DNA of 64,000 bases. Source: Streptomyces sp. B93. GTDB lineage: Bacteria; Actinomycetota; Actinomycetes; Streptomycetales; Streptomycetaceae. The stretch is taken from NCBI RefSeq assembly GCF_018070565.1, contig NZ_JAGPXL010000025.1, forward strand, positions 1-64,000. Direction: 5' to 3'. This document shows, one piece after another, positions 41,378 through 50,207 of this stretch. A model generated the notes under the pieces. That model searched no databases. It was not told where the DNA came from and worked only from the letters and a program-made list of their open reading frames with translations. Numbering within the stretch: position 1 is the first letter of the stretch; every line of letters begins with the position of its first letter. Position numbers and translations under genes: made by a program.

Positions 41378-43699
41378 ATGCCCGACTACGGCCATGAACT
41401 CCTGCTCGGCACCTTCATCACCCCGACCGCGCACGACCCGGAACAGGCCGTGGCACTGGCGGAGCTGACCGAAGCGGCCGGACTGGATATCGCCACCTTC
41501 CAGGACCACCCCTACAACGCGGACTTCCTGGACACCTACACCCTGATGTCCTGGGTCGCGGCCCGCACCAGCCGCCTGCGGGTCTCTGCGAACGTCACCA
41601 ACCTGCCCCTGCGGCCCCCGGCGACGCTCGCCCGCACCGCGGCCAGCCTCGACCTCCTCTCCGGCGGCCGGTTCGAACTCGGACTCGGCGCGGGCGCCTT
41701 CCCGGACGCCGTACGCGGCATGTCCGGACGTCGCCCGACGACCGGACAGAACATCGAGTCCCTCGACGAGGCGATCGACGTCCTGCGCGGCGTCTGGGAC
41801 ACCGACCAGCCCGGTCCCCTGCGCTTCGACGGCAAGCACCACACGATCCCGTCGATGAAGCGGGGCCCGCGCCCGGCGCACGACATCGGCATCTGGCTCG
41901 GTTCCTACAAGCCGCGCATGCTCCGCCTGACGGGACGCAAGGCCGACGGATGGCTGCCGACGCTGGAGTACCTCCAGTCCCCCGGCATGGCCGAGGCGAA
42001 CGAGATCATCGACGAGGCGGCGGTCGCGGCGGGCCGTGATCCCCGGGAGATCCGGCGGCTGCTCAACCTCTTCACCGTGGACTTCTCCGCCACCCGCCGC
42101 GGCCATCTCCAGGGCCCGCCGGAGCAGTGGGTGGAGGAACTGCTCCCGCTCGTCCTGGAGCAGGGCTTCTCCGCCTTCCTCATCGGCCGCGACGACCCGC
42201 GGCTGATCCGCACCTTCGGCGAGGAGGTCGCCCCCGCGCTGCGCGAGGCGGTGGCGCGCGAGCGCGCGGCGGCCGGGACGAGCACCGCGCCCGTCCGCCC
42301 GGCCGCCGTCCTCGCCGCACGGCACGACACGATCAGCTACGACGACATCCCGGCGTCCCTCGCGGGCAAGGTCGTCGAACCGGGCGACCGGGGCTACGAG
42401 AACGTACGGCACAGCTACACCCGTACCGGATCGCCCGCGCTGGTCGTCCGGGCGGAGAACGCCGACGACGTCGTCGCGGCCCTCGCCTACGCGCGGAGCC
42501 AGAACGTCGACATCTCGGTGCGCAGCGGCGGTCACGGCATCAGCGGCCGGTCGACCAACGACGGCGGCATCATCATCGACCTGCGGAAGATGAACTCCGT
42601 CGAGGTGCTGGACCGGGAGTCCGGCCGCATCCGGGTCGAGCCCGGGGCGCGCTGGGGCGACGTGGCCCGCGAACTGGCGCCCTACGGCCTGGCCATGAGC
42701 TCGGGCGACTACGGCGACGTCGGCGTGGGCGGTCTCGCCACGGCCGGTGGCCTCGGCTACCTGGCCCGCAAGTACGGCCTGACCATCGACCACATCACCG
42801 CCGCCGAGATCGTCGTCGCCGACGGCCGCAAGCTCCGCGTGGACGCCGAGCACCACCCCGACCTGTTCTGGGCGATCCGGGGCGCGGGCGGCAACTTCGG
42901 CATCGTGACCGCCTTCGAACTCCAGGCGTACGAGATCGAGAACGTCGCCTACGCCACCCTCGTGGTCGACGCCACCGACACCGCGGACTTCCTGATGGAG
43001 TGGGGGCGCCTGGTCGAGGAGGCCCCGCGCGAGATCACCAGCTTCATGTCCCTGTTCCCCGCCCGGCGCGGTGGACCGGTGACCGCGCGGGTCACGCTCG
43101 TGCACGCCGGGGACGACGTCGAGGAGGCACAGCGCGCCCTCACCCCGTTCCTGGGCACCGGGCCGGTGATCGACCAGCAGGCCCAACTCGTGCCGTACCA
43201 CATGGTCGTCGCGCCGCCGGACAACCGGCACCAGGGTCAGGGCCTGGAGGACACGCGCAGCGGACTGCTGGAGCACATCACCCGGGAGGCCGCCGAGGTC
43301 ATCGAGGAGACCATGAAGTCGGGCGACGTCATGATCATGCAGTTCCGGTCGATGGGCGGCGCCGTGCACGACATCCCCGCCGACGCCATGGCCTGGTCGC
43401 ACCGCACCCAGCAGTTCTCCGTCCTCGCCGCCACCGCGCCGGAGTGGCTCACCCGGCTGAACAGCCACTGGGCCCGGCTCTACCCGCACCTGAACGGCAT
43501 GTACCTCAGCTTCGAGACGGACACCGACCCCGCCCGGCTGCTCGACGCCTTCCCGGAGCCGGTCCTGACCCGGCTGCGGGGTCTGAAGGCCGAATGGGAC
43601 CCGGACCAGGTTTTCAACCGCAACTTCAACATCCCGCCGGCGCCGCACGAGGACGCCGTGCCGCCCCAGGACGCGGACCTCGCCGCGTCGAACAGCTGA
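41378..43699 (+). CDS. Fusion of LLM-class flavin oxidoreductase and BBE-type FAD oxidase
   Basis: A 773-residue two-enzyme fusion. Residues about 5-300 are a luciferase-like (LLM, F420- or FMN-dependent) TIM barrel (TLMSWVAARTSRLRVSANVT, LDLLSGGRFELGLGAGAFPD, FDGKHHTIPSMKRGPRP). Residues about 325-755 are a PCMH-type FAD domain with a berberine-bridge C-terminus: His386 in VRSGGHGISG is the covalent 8-alpha FAD attachment site, while the usual second Cys is replaced (GDYGDVGVGG, Tyr445), so mono-covalent FAD is expected. The end VFNRNFNI is the BBE signature. Both active sites look intact. Substrate unknown. Confidence 0.9.
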   Translation: MPDYGHELLLGTFITPTAHDPEQAVALAELTEAAGLDIATFQDHPYNADFLDTYTLMSWVAARTSRLRVSANVTNLPLRPPATLARTAASLDLLSGGRFELGLGAGAFPDAVRGMSGRRPTTGQNIESLDEAIDVLRGVWDTDQPGPLRFDGKHHTIPSMKRGPRPAHDIGIWLGSYKPRMLRLTGRKADGWLPTLEYLQSPGMAEANEIIDEAAVAAGRDPREIRRLLNLFTVDFSATRRGHLQGPPEQWVEELLPLVLEQGFSAFLIGRDDPRLIRTFGEEVAPALREAVARERAAAGTSTAPVRPAAVLAARHDTISYDDIPASLAGKVVEPGDRGYENVRHSYTRTGSPALVVRAENADDVVAALAYARSQNVDISVRSGGHGISGRSTNDGGIIIDLRKMNSVEVLDRESGRIRVEPGARWGDVARELAPYGLAMSSGDYGDVGVGGLATAGGLGYLARKYGLTIDHITAAEIVVADGRKLRVDAEHHPDLFWAIRGAGGNFGIVTAFELQAYEIENVAYATLVVDATDTADFLMEWGRLVEEAPREITSFMSLFPARRGGPVTARVTLVHAGDDVEEAQRALTPFLGTGPVIDQQAQLVPYHMVVAPPDNRHQGQGLEDTRSGLLEHITREAAEVIEETMKSGDVMIMQFRSMGGAVHDIPADAMAWSHRTQQFSVLAATAPEWLTRLNSHWARLYPHLNGMYLSFETDTDPARLLDAFPEPVLTRLRGLKAEWDPDQVFNRNFNIPPAPHEDAVPPQDADLAASNS

Positions 43700-43730
43700 A
43701 CCGAATCTCACGGAAGACGGCATCACCACC

Positions 43731-44621
43731 ATGAACACCTCCACCATCGCCCCGGGCCGCACCGTGACCCGGATCGGCAGCAAGGCCGCACTCGGCCCCA
43801 CCGCCACCTCCGACGACAGCGCCATGCTCTTCGCCCCGCAGGACCCACGGCTGACGGACCCGTTCCTGCTCGCGGGCGAGGAACACTTCTCGGCTCCCGG
43901 CTTCGAGTGGCACCCGCACCGCGGCATGGAGACGGTGACCACCGTGCTGAACGGTGTGCTGGAGCACGGCGACAGCAACGGCAACTCCGGGCTGCTCCAG
44001 GCTGGTGACGTGCAGTGGATGACCGCGGGCCGCGGCATCATCCACCGCGAACTGGCCTACCGGGACGAGCACGCGCACATCGTCCAGCTCTGGCTCAACC
44101 TGCCCGCGGACCGCAAGCTCACCGAGAGCCGCTACCAGGACCTGACCGTGGCGGCCCGGCCACGGGTGGTCAAGCCCGGCGCCGTGCTCGACGTGGTCTC
44201 CGGCACCGTCGAAGGAGTCACCGGCCCCGCCCTCAACCATGTGGAGGTACAGGCCGTCACGGTGACCCTGGAGCCCACGGCGACCCTCACCTACACCCTG
44301 CCCGCCGCGCACCGCGCCCTCGTCCTCGTCGTCTCCGGCCGCGCGACGGTCGCCGGACGCGAACTCACCGCCGGACAGACCGCCTGGTCCGACCCGCTGG
44401 CCGACCCGGCGGGCGACAGCGTCCTGCTGCTCGGCGCGCCGGACGGCGACGACACCACCCAGCTGATGATCTACAGCGCCACTCCCCTCGGCGAGCCCGT
44501 CGCCTTCGGCGGTCCCTTCGTGATGAACCGCCAGGAGGAGATCGAACAGGCCTACTCCGACTTCCGCACCGGCGGTTTCGGTGAGGTGCCCCGCCTGGCC
44601 CGGATCGCGTACGACCGCTGA
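43731..44621 (+). CDS. Pirin family protein
   Basis: A 296-residue bicupin. The N-terminal cupin has the metal set His61, His63, His105 and Glu107 (EWHPHRGMETVT; GRGIIHRE), characteristic of pirins; the C-terminal cupin (PAHRALVLVVSGRATVAGRE) has no metal ligands. Some pirins have quercetin 2,3-dioxygenase activity; others are regulators. The closing PFVMNRQEEIEQAYSDFRTG is standard. It lies 31 bp after the LLM-BBE gene and 34 bp before the dehydrogenase, so the three form an operon. Confidence 0.92.
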   Translation: MNTSTIAPGRTVTRIGSKAALGPTATSDDSAMLFAPQDPRLTDPFLLAGEEHFSAPGFEWHPHRGMETVTTVLNGVLEHGDSNGNSGLLQAGDVQWMTAGRGIIHRELAYRDEHAHIVQLWLNLPADRKLTESRYQDLTVAARPRVVKPGAVLDVVSGTVEGVTGPALNHVEVQAVTVTLEPTATLTYTLPAAHRALVLVVSGRATVAGRELTAGQTAWSDPLADPAGDSVLLLGAPDGDDTTQLMIYSATPLGEPVAFGGPFVMNRQEEIEQAYSDFRTGGFGEVPRLARIAYDR

Positions 44622-44655
44622 ACCCGCCCCACATCTCTCAGAGAGGACCCCCCTC

Positions 44656-45780
44656 ATGCGCATTCGCGCGGCAGTAGCCGAATCGGAGAACGCACCGCTC
44701 GCCGTCGAGGAACTCGAACTCGACGAGCCGCGGGCCGACGAGATCCTGGTCAGAATGGTGGCCACCGGTATCTGCCAGACCGACGCCCACGCCTGGCACC
44801 AGCGCATCCCGTCCCCGCTCCCCCTCGTGCTCGGCCATGAGGGCGCCGGGGTCGTGGAACGCGTCGGCCCGGCCGTCACCGGCCTGGAGCCCGGCGACCA
44901 CGTCGTCCTGTCCTTCCAGGCATGCGGAGAGTGCGACCAGTGCCTGAGCGGCCACCCGGCCTACTGCGACAAGGCGTTCCCCGCCAACTTCGCGGGCGCC
45001 CGGCTCGACGGCAGCGAGGGTGTGCACCGCACCGACGACGCGGCCGAGGAGACCGAGGAGGTGCACGGCCACTTCTTCGGCCAGTCCTCCTTCGCCACCC
45101 ACGCCCTGACCACCCAGCGCAACACCGTCAAGGTCGACAAGGACGTCCCGCTGGAGATGCTGGCTCCGCTCGGCTGCGGTCTCCAGACCGGCGCCGGGTC
45201 CGTGCTGAACACCTTCGACGTGCCGACCGGCGGGTCCGTGGCCGTCTTCGGTGTCGGTGCGGTCGGCTTCGGCGCCCTGATGGCCGCCCGGGTGGCGGGC
45301 GCGTCGACGATCATCGCGGTGGACGTCAACCCGTGGCGCCTCGCGCTGGCCGAGGAACTGGGCGCGACCCACACCATCGACGCCACCGGCACCGACGTGG
45401 CCGCGGCGATCCGGGACATCACCGGCTCCGGTGTCGGCTACGTCCTGGACACCACCGGCCGCGCCGAGATGATCACCCAGGCGGTGGCCTCCCTGGCTCC
45501 GATGGGCCAGGTCGGCCTGGTGGCCGGTGCCGCGCCCGACGCCGCGGTGCCCCCGGCCGAACTCGCGCTCGGCAAGTCGGTGCGCGGCATCGTCCAGGGC
45601 GACGCCGTGCCCCAGCTGTTCATCCCCAAGCTCGTCGAGCTGTACCGGTCGGGGCGGTTCCCGATCGACCGGCTGGTGCGGTTCTACGACTTCGACGACA
45701 TCAACACGGCGTTCGCCGACGCGGCCAGCGGCGATGTCGTCAAGCCGGTCCTGCGCATCGCGGACACCGACGCCGAGTGA
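44656..45780 (+). CDS. Zinc-dependent aryl-alcohol-type dehydrogenase (MDR)
   Basis: A 374-residue class III-like alcohol dehydrogenase. Catalytic zinc ligands are seen in TGICQTDAHAW, GHEGAGVVE and Cys near 174 (APLGCGLQTGAG); the structural zinc set is ACGECDQCLSGHPAYC. The NAD motif is GVGAVGFGALMAARVAG. The length and motifs match benzyl/aryl-alcohol dehydrogenases. ATG at 44656 after GAGAGGA. It oxidises alcohols to aldehydes, and the aldehyde dehydrogenase gene follows after a terminator. Part of the island operon beginning at 41378. Confidence 0.9.
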   Translation: MRIRAAVAESENAPLAVEELELDEPRADEILVRMVATGICQTDAHAWHQRIPSPLPLVLGHEGAGVVERVGPAVTGLEPGDHVVLSFQACGECDQCLSGHPAYCDKAFPANFAGARLDGSEGVHRTDDAAEETEEVHGHFFGQSSFATHALTTQRNTVKVDKDVPLEMLAPLGCGLQTGAGSVLNTFDVPTGGSVAVFGVGAVGFGALMAARVAGASTIIAVDVNPWRLALAEELGATHTIDATGTDVAAAIRDITGSGVGYVLDTTGRAEMITQAVASLAPMGQVGLVAGAAPDAAVPPAELALGKSVRGIVQGDAVPQLFIPKLVELYRSGRFPIDRLVRFYDFDDINTAFADAASGDVVKPVLRIADTDAE

Positions 45781-45785
45781 CGAAA

Positions 45786-45820
45786 GGGCCGCCGGGCACG
45801 ACGACCGCGCCCGGCGGCCC
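45786..45820 (+). terminator. Terminator hairpin after the alcohol dehydrogenase
   Basis: GGGCCGCCGGGC (45786-45797) pairs with GCCCGGCGGCCC (45809-45820), a perfect 12-bp stem 5 bp beyond the dehydrogenase stop. It partly separates the aldehyde dehydrogenase gene from the preceding operon. Confidence 0.75.
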
Positions 45821-45900
45821 TACCGGCCCGGCCCCACGAACCACCTCATCCCCGAACACGCAACACCTCATCCAGAAACCAGAAAGCGGATACAGCAGAC

Positions 45901-47316
45901 ATGCGAACCATCGACCACGTCTACATCGACGGGCAGTTCGTCATCCCCCACGGCACCGAACTCGCCCCCCTGTACAACCCGGCGACCGAGGAGATCATCG
46001 GCCAGGTCCGGCTCGCCGACGAGACGGACGCGCACGCGGCCATCGCCGCCGCCAAGCGCGCCTTCGCGACCTTCTCGCGGACCAGCAAGGAGGAGCGCAT
46101 CGCCCTGCTGCACCGGCTCAGCGCCTCGTTCACCGAGCGCCTGGACGACCTCAAGGCGGCCATGACCGAGGAGTACGGCGCCGTACGCGGCATCGTCGAC
46201 GGCCTCATCCCGCTGGCGCCCGGCATGTTCGACGCGGCCGCCAAGCTGCTGGAGAACTACGAGTTCACCCGGACCCAGGGCACCAACACCATCGTCATGG
46301 AACCGCTCGGTGTCGCCGCGGTGATCACCCCCTGGAACCTCAACATCGTCTTCATCGCCCAGAAGCTCGCCAGCGCCATCGCCGCCGGTACCACCGTCGT
46401 CGTCAAGCCCAGCGAGATCAGCGCGATCCAGACGCAGGTGCTGACCGAGGCCATCGACGCGGCGGACCTCCCGCCCGGCGTGGTCAACATCGTCACCGGG
46501 CGCGGCAACGTCGTCGGGAACGTGCTGACCTCGCACCCCGACATCGCCAAGGTCGGGTTCACCGGGTCGACCGCGGTCGGCCAGCAGATCATGCGCAACG
46601 CCGCCGAGACGTTCAAGCGCCTCACACTGGAACTCGGCGGCAAGGGTCCGAGCATCCTGCTGGACGACGCCGACCTCTCCTCGGCCGTCCCCGCGGCGCT
46701 CGCCTCCGGGTTCCTCAACAACGGTCAGACCTGCTTCGCCGGGACGCGGATCCTCGCGCCCCGCGACCGGCTGGACGAGGTCGTCGAGGCCATCGAGAAG
46801 GCCATGCCCGCCTTCCAGGTGGGCGACCCGACGGACCCGGCGACGGGCGTCGGGCCGGTCGTCAGCCAGCAGCAGTTCGACCGGGTGCAGCACTACATCC
46901 GGCTCGGCCTGGAGGAGGGCGCCAAGCTCCTCACGGGCGGTCCGGGCAGGCCGGAGGGCCTGGAGAAGGGCTGGTACGTCAAGCCCACCATCTTCACCGG
47001 GGTCACCAACGAGATGCGGGTCGCCCGTGAGGAGATCTTCGGGCCGGTGCTCGTCGTCATCCCCTTCGACGACGACGATGAGGCGGTCAGCATCGCCAAC
47101 GACACGCCCTACGGGTTGCAGGCGCAGGTCTTCTCCAGTGACACCGAGCGGGCGCGCGGTGTGGCCCGGCAGGTGCAGGCGGGCACGGTCCTGATCAACC
47201 GGATCTTCGCCGACGAGGAGGCACCGTTCGGCGGCATCAAGCAGTCCGGCATCGGCCGCGAGCACCACACCTACGGGCTGGAGGCGTACCTGGAGCCGCG
47301 AGCCATCTCCGAGTGA
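45901..47316 (+). CDS. Aldehyde dehydrogenase family protein
   Basis: A 471-residue NAD(P)-dependent aldehyde dehydrogenase with the full motif set: Asn146 in ITPWNLN, Glu244 in LELGGK, Cys278 in NNGQTCFAGTR, and EEIFGPVLVVIPFDDDDEAV. The general form resembles benzaldehyde- or 3-succinoylsemialdehyde-type enzymes. The ATG at 45901 follows AAAGCGGA at a workable distance. The preceding alcohol dehydrogenase would supply its aldehyde, and the molybdenum oxidase at 50208-53918 gives an alternative route to the acid. Confidence 0.9.
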   Translation: MRTIDHVYIDGQFVIPHGTELAPLYNPATEEIIGQVRLADETDAHAAIAAAKRAFATFSRTSKEERIALLHRLSASFTERLDDLKAAMTEEYGAVRGIVDGLIPLAPGMFDAAAKLLENYEFTRTQGTNTIVMEPLGVAAVITPWNLNIVFIAQKLASAIAAGTTVVVKPSEISAIQTQVLTEAIDAADLPPGVVNIVTGRGNVVGNVLTSHPDIAKVGFTGSTAVGQQIMRNAAETFKRLTLELGGKGPSILLDDADLSSAVPAALASGFLNNGQTCFAGTRILAPRDRLDEVVEAIEKAMPAFQVGDPTDPATGVGPVVSQQQFDRVQHYIRLGLEEGAKLLTGGPGRPEGLEKGWYVKPTIFTGVTNEMRVAREEIFGPVLVVIPFDDDDEAVSIANDTPYGLQAQVFSSDTERARGVARQVQAGTVLINRIFADEEAPFGGIKQSGIGREHHTYGLEAYLEPRAISE

Positions 47317-47334
47317 CCACCACCTGAATCCCAA

Positions 47335-47368
47335 GAGGGGCCCTGGACGAATGAGTCCAGGGCCCCTC
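47335..47368. terminator. Bidirectional terminator
   Basis: GAGGGGCCCTGGAC (47335-47348) pairs with GTCCAGGGCCCCTC (47355-47368), a perfect 14-bp stem with a 6-nt loop between the convergent aldehyde dehydrogenase and MFS genes. Confidence 0.85.
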
Positions 47369-47397
47369 TGCCGGTTTCCGCCACGGCGTGGCCGACC

Positions 47398-48801
47398 TCA
47401 CCGCGTCGTGGCGGCGCCGCGTCCCGGTACGCGGGTGGCGGCCACCAGCGCGGCGACACCCGCGACGCCCAGGACCGCGAACCCGACGGTGTACCCGGTC
47501 TCCGTCGGGAGTCCGCCGCCGACCGGGGTGTGCGCGCTGACGATGGCGCTCATGACGGCGACGCCGAGCGAGCCGCCGATGGTGCGGACGTTGGCGGTGA
47601 CACCGTTCGCCACTCCCGTCTGGTCGGGGCGTACGGCGGCGACGATTACGTTCGCCATGGTGGAGAACGCCGTGCCGAGCGCGATGCCGAGCAGGGCCAG
47701 CGCCAGCGGGATCTGCCACTGCCGGTCATGCTGGAGGGCGAGCATGGCGACGGCGGTGGCGTTCAGCGCGGAGGCCGTGACGAGCACCGTCCTGGGACCG
47801 AACCGCCGGGCCAGACGCGCCGAGGCGAGACCGGCGAAGAACATCGTCACGGTCATCGGCAGGAGCAGCAGTCCGGACCGGGTGACGCTGGCGCCGAAGC
47901 CGTAGCCCGCCTCGGGCGGGGCCTGGACGAAGCCGGGCAGGAACACCATGACGGCGAACAGGCCGACGCCGAAGAGGAGGGAGACGAGGTTCGTCGTCCA
48001 GACCGCGGTGATGCGCATCATCCGCATGTCCACCAGGGGCCGGTCGGAGCGGCGCTCCGTCACCACCCAGGCGACGGCGAGCACGACGGCGGCGGCCAGC
48101 GAGAGGATCACCCGCGGGGAGGTCCAGCCCCACCGGGACGCCTGTGCCAGCGGCACGAGCAGGGCCGTCAGCCAGGCGGCCATCAGCGCGGTGGCGAGCC
48201 AGCTGATGGGGCCCTTGCTGCGGGACGGTGAGGGCGGTACGACGACGCGTGCCGCCACCGCGGCGACGGCGATCAGGATGGCCGGCGCCCAGAACAGGGA
48301 CCGCACGCCGAGCGCGTCGGTCAGTGGTCCGGCGACGACGATCCCCACTCCCCCGCCCACCGCCGCGAGGGCCGCGGCGGTGCCGATGGCGCCCGGAGCG
48401 CGCTCGCGGGGCAGTTCGTCGCGGATGATGCCGAACGCCAGGGGGAGGACGCCGCCGCCGACGCCCTGGACCACCCGGCCGACGATCATGAGTTCGATGC
48501 CCGGTGCCAGGGCGGAGACCGCCGCCCCGGCGGCGAGCGCGACGAGGGACGCCACCAGCACCCGGTCCTTGCCGTACCGGTCGCCGAGGCGGCCGAGGAG
48601 AGGGGTGCTGATTGACGCCGACAGCAGGAAGGCGGTCATGACCCAGGCGATGAGGTCCTGGGTGGTGTCCAGTTCGGTGCGCAGGACCGGCAGTACGGGG
48701 CTGATCAGCGACTGGAGCAGGGCGAAGGCGAAGACGGAGAGGAGGACGACGCCGAGGACGAGCGTCGGGTGCGCGGTACGGGTTCTTGCGTGCGAAGCCA
48801 T
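47398..48801 (-). CDS. MFS transporter, DHA2-like drug/small-molecule exporter
   Basis: A 467-residue membrane protein with about 12-14 hydrophobic segments. Motif A is LGRLGDRYGKDRVLV (near 70), and motif C-like GVGGGVGIVVAGPL lies in helix 5, which is characteristic of proton-driven exporters of the DHA1/DHA2 families. It probably expels a substrate or toxic intermediate of the surrounding oxidoreductases. It is read leftward, opposite to the aldehyde dehydrogenase, and follows the MBL-fold gene on the same strand after a strong terminator. Confidence 0.88.
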   Translation of the reverse strand: MASHARTRTAHPTLVLGVVLLSVFAFALLQSLISPVLPVLRTELDTTQDLIAWVMTAFLLSASISTPLLGRLGDRYGKDRVLVASLVALAAGAAVSALAPGIELMIVGRVVQGVGGGVLPLAFGIIRDELPRERAPGAIGTAAALAAVGGGVGIVVAGPLTDALGVRSLFWAPAILIAVAAVAARVVVPPSPSRSKGPISWLATALMAAWLTALLVPLAQASRWGWTSPRVILSLAAAVVLAVAWVVTERRSDRPLVDMRMMRITAVWTTNLVSLLFGVGLFAVMVFLPGFVQAPPEAGYGFGASVTRSGLLLLPMTVTMFFAGLASARLARRFGPRTVLVTASALNATAVAMLALQHDRQWQIPLALALLGIALGTAFSTMANVIVAAVRPDQTGVANGVTANVRTIGGSLGVAVMSAIVSAHTPVGGGLPTETGYTVGFAVLGVAGVAALVAATRVPGRGAATTR

Positions 48802-48847
48802 GGAAGGGCCTGGTTCGTGATGAGCCCGGGTGGGCTGGGCGGAGAAA

Positions 48848-48893
48848 CGACCGCGGCTCGTGCCCGCGTGATGCGGGGCACGAGCCGCGGTCG
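48848..48893 (-). terminator. Terminator hairpin between MBL and MFS genes
   Basis: CGACCGCGGCTCGTGCCC (48848-48865) pairs with GGGCACGAGCCGCGGTCG (48876-48893), a perfect 18-bp stem with a 10-nt loop. It ends the MBL-fold gene transcript before the MFS start. Confidence 0.85.
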
Positions 48894-48895
48894 GT

Positions 48896-48931
48896 GTGTT
48901 CGATGTGTTCGGCGTGTTCGGTGTGTTGGGT
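48896..48931. repeat. Four tandem 9-bp repeats
   Basis: Four head-to-tail units, GTGTTCGAT, GTGTTCGGC, GTGTTCGGT and GTGTTGGGT, lie right next to the terminator hairpin and 21 bp from the MBL gene stop. The period is exact. It looks like slippage-prone sequence in a 3' untranslated region; no function is apparent. Confidence 0.7.
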
Positions 48932-48952
48932 CAGGCTCTGGGACCGGAGGCG

Positions 48953-50017
48953 TCAGGCGATGTAGAAGTCGCCGCCGTTGCCTTCCTTCTGGTAGCCGAA
49001 GTGGGTGCGCTCGGTACGGAAGGTCTCCGCGACCGTCCAGGCGTGGTACTTGGTGAAGACGGTGGCACCGGCCAGCCGCTCGGGCCAGGTCTGGCCGTTG
49101 GACGTGACCTTGGTGAGCGTCTTCTCCGTGGCGTAGTTGGCGATCGAGTTGATCCAGTTCTCCGCGCCGACCATCTGGTACTCACGGCCCAGGCCGACCA
49201 CGAAGCCCTGCAACGCCTCCGCGTTGCTCATCTCCCGCAGGGCCTCCTCGGCGTAGAACAGCAGGTCGTGCCAGTACTCGCGCACGATCTCCACGTCCTC
49301 GCGGGTGCCCCAGCGGGAGATGTGACCGCCGATGAGGGCCTTGAAGTCGTAGGACAGGATGTCGTCGTGGGCCTGGTAGAACCCGCTGATGTTCTCCGAG
49401 ACGTCGGCGTGCATGAAGGTCACCGAGCCGGGGCTGACGATGTCCACCTTGGTGAGGACCTTCTGGTCCGGGCCGTAGATGTAGATGTTGCCCGGGCAGT
49501 GGTCGGCGCCCTTGTAGGACAGCTCCAGCTTGGTGCCGCCGACCTCCAGGGTGGCGTCCGTCCTGAACGTCTCGGTGGGCAGCGGGCGGTACTTGTCCGG
49601 GAAGCGCGCCAGCAGCTCCCGGGTGATCTCATGGGCGACGATCTTCACGTCGGGGCCGAACTGGGACGCCGCGCCGATGTGGTCGGAGTGCCAGTGGCTG
49701 TAGATCAGGTGGGTGACCGGCTCCTTCGTCACCGAGCGGATCGCCGACTGCATGTTCTCGCCGAGTCCGGGCGGGGCGTCGATCACGATCACACCGCTGC
49801 CGGTGACGACGAAGCCGCCGTCGTAACCGGCGGGGCTGGTGACCCAGTAGAAGTTGCCGCCGTCGCCGACGTTCTCCAGGTGGTAGCCCTTCTCGTAGAA
49901 CGACGGGTCGTTCAGGTACTCGGGCATGAAGTGCTGCGGTGAGGGGATGTGCTCGTCGGCCTGGGCCTTCGGGAAGCCCCACTTGGTCGCGTAGAAGTCG
50001 CCGTACTTGTTGGACAT
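48953..50017 (-). CDS. Metallo-beta-lactamase fold hydrolase
   Basis: A 354-residue MBL-fold protein. His108-x-His110-x-Asp112-His113 (SHWHSDHIG) is the dinuclear metal motif, with further ligands in GADHCPGN, an Asp in TKVDIV, and the final His in ALIGGHISRWG. The C-terminal 130 residues are helical (EYWHDLLFYAEEALREM) and probably shape the substrate pocket. It has no signal peptide. The substrate is unknown; in this context a lactone or ester intermediate is plausible (inference). The start ATG at 50017 follows AGGAGA. Confidence 0.87.
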   Translation of the reverse strand: MSNKYGDFYATKWGFPKAQADEHIPSPQHFMPEYLNDPSFYEKGYHLENVGDGGNFYWVTSPAGYDGGFVVTGSGVIVIDAPPGLGENMQSAIRSVTKEPVTHLIYSHWHSDHIGAASQFGPDVKIVAHEITRELLARFPDKYRPLPTETFRTDATLEVGGTKLELSYKGADHCPGNIYIYGPDQKVLTKVDIVSPGSVTFMHADVSENISGFYQAHDDILSYDFKALIGGHISRWGTREDVEIVREYWHDLLFYAEEALREMSNAEALQGFVVGLGREYQMVGAENWINSIANYATEKTLTKVTSNGQTWPERLAGATVFTKYHAWTVAETFRTERTHFGYQKEGNGGDFYIA

Positions 50018-50044
50018 GACGTGGGTTCTCCTGCGAATGCATTG

Positions 50045-50102
50045 TTGAGTGGATCGTTTGCTCCACAATCGTGCGTCCGAACCAATCGTCTTGTCAACAG
50101 AC
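50045..50102. promoter_or_regulatory. Operator-like repeats upstream of the MBL gene
   Basis: TTGAGTGGA (50045-50053) and TCCACAA (50062-50068) form an inverted repeat with one bulged base, 28 bp upstream of the MBL start. Further upstream is GTCT-TGTCAAC-AGAC (50088-50102), similar to GTCTGTCCAACAGAT before the monooxygenase gene (55403-55417). The region is notably AT-richer than its surroundings and is probably the regulated promoter. Confidence 0.55.
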
Positions 50103-50157
50103 TATCTCCTGAATCACAGATCATCTTGTGCGGCTGCCGACGGGCGGGCATGACGAC

Positions 50158-50192
50158 GTGTGGCGAGGAAACATGTCGTTTCCTCGCCACAC
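50158..50192 (-). terminator. Terminator hairpin of the molybdenum-oxidase operon
   Basis: GTGTGGCGAGGAAAC (50158-50172) pairs perfectly with GTTTCCTCGCCACAC (50178-50192), a 15-bp stem with a 5-nt loop, beginning 15 bp after the stop codon of the molybdenum-binding subunit. Confidence 0.85.
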
Positions 50193-50207
50193 GGGTCGGG
50201 GTGGTGC

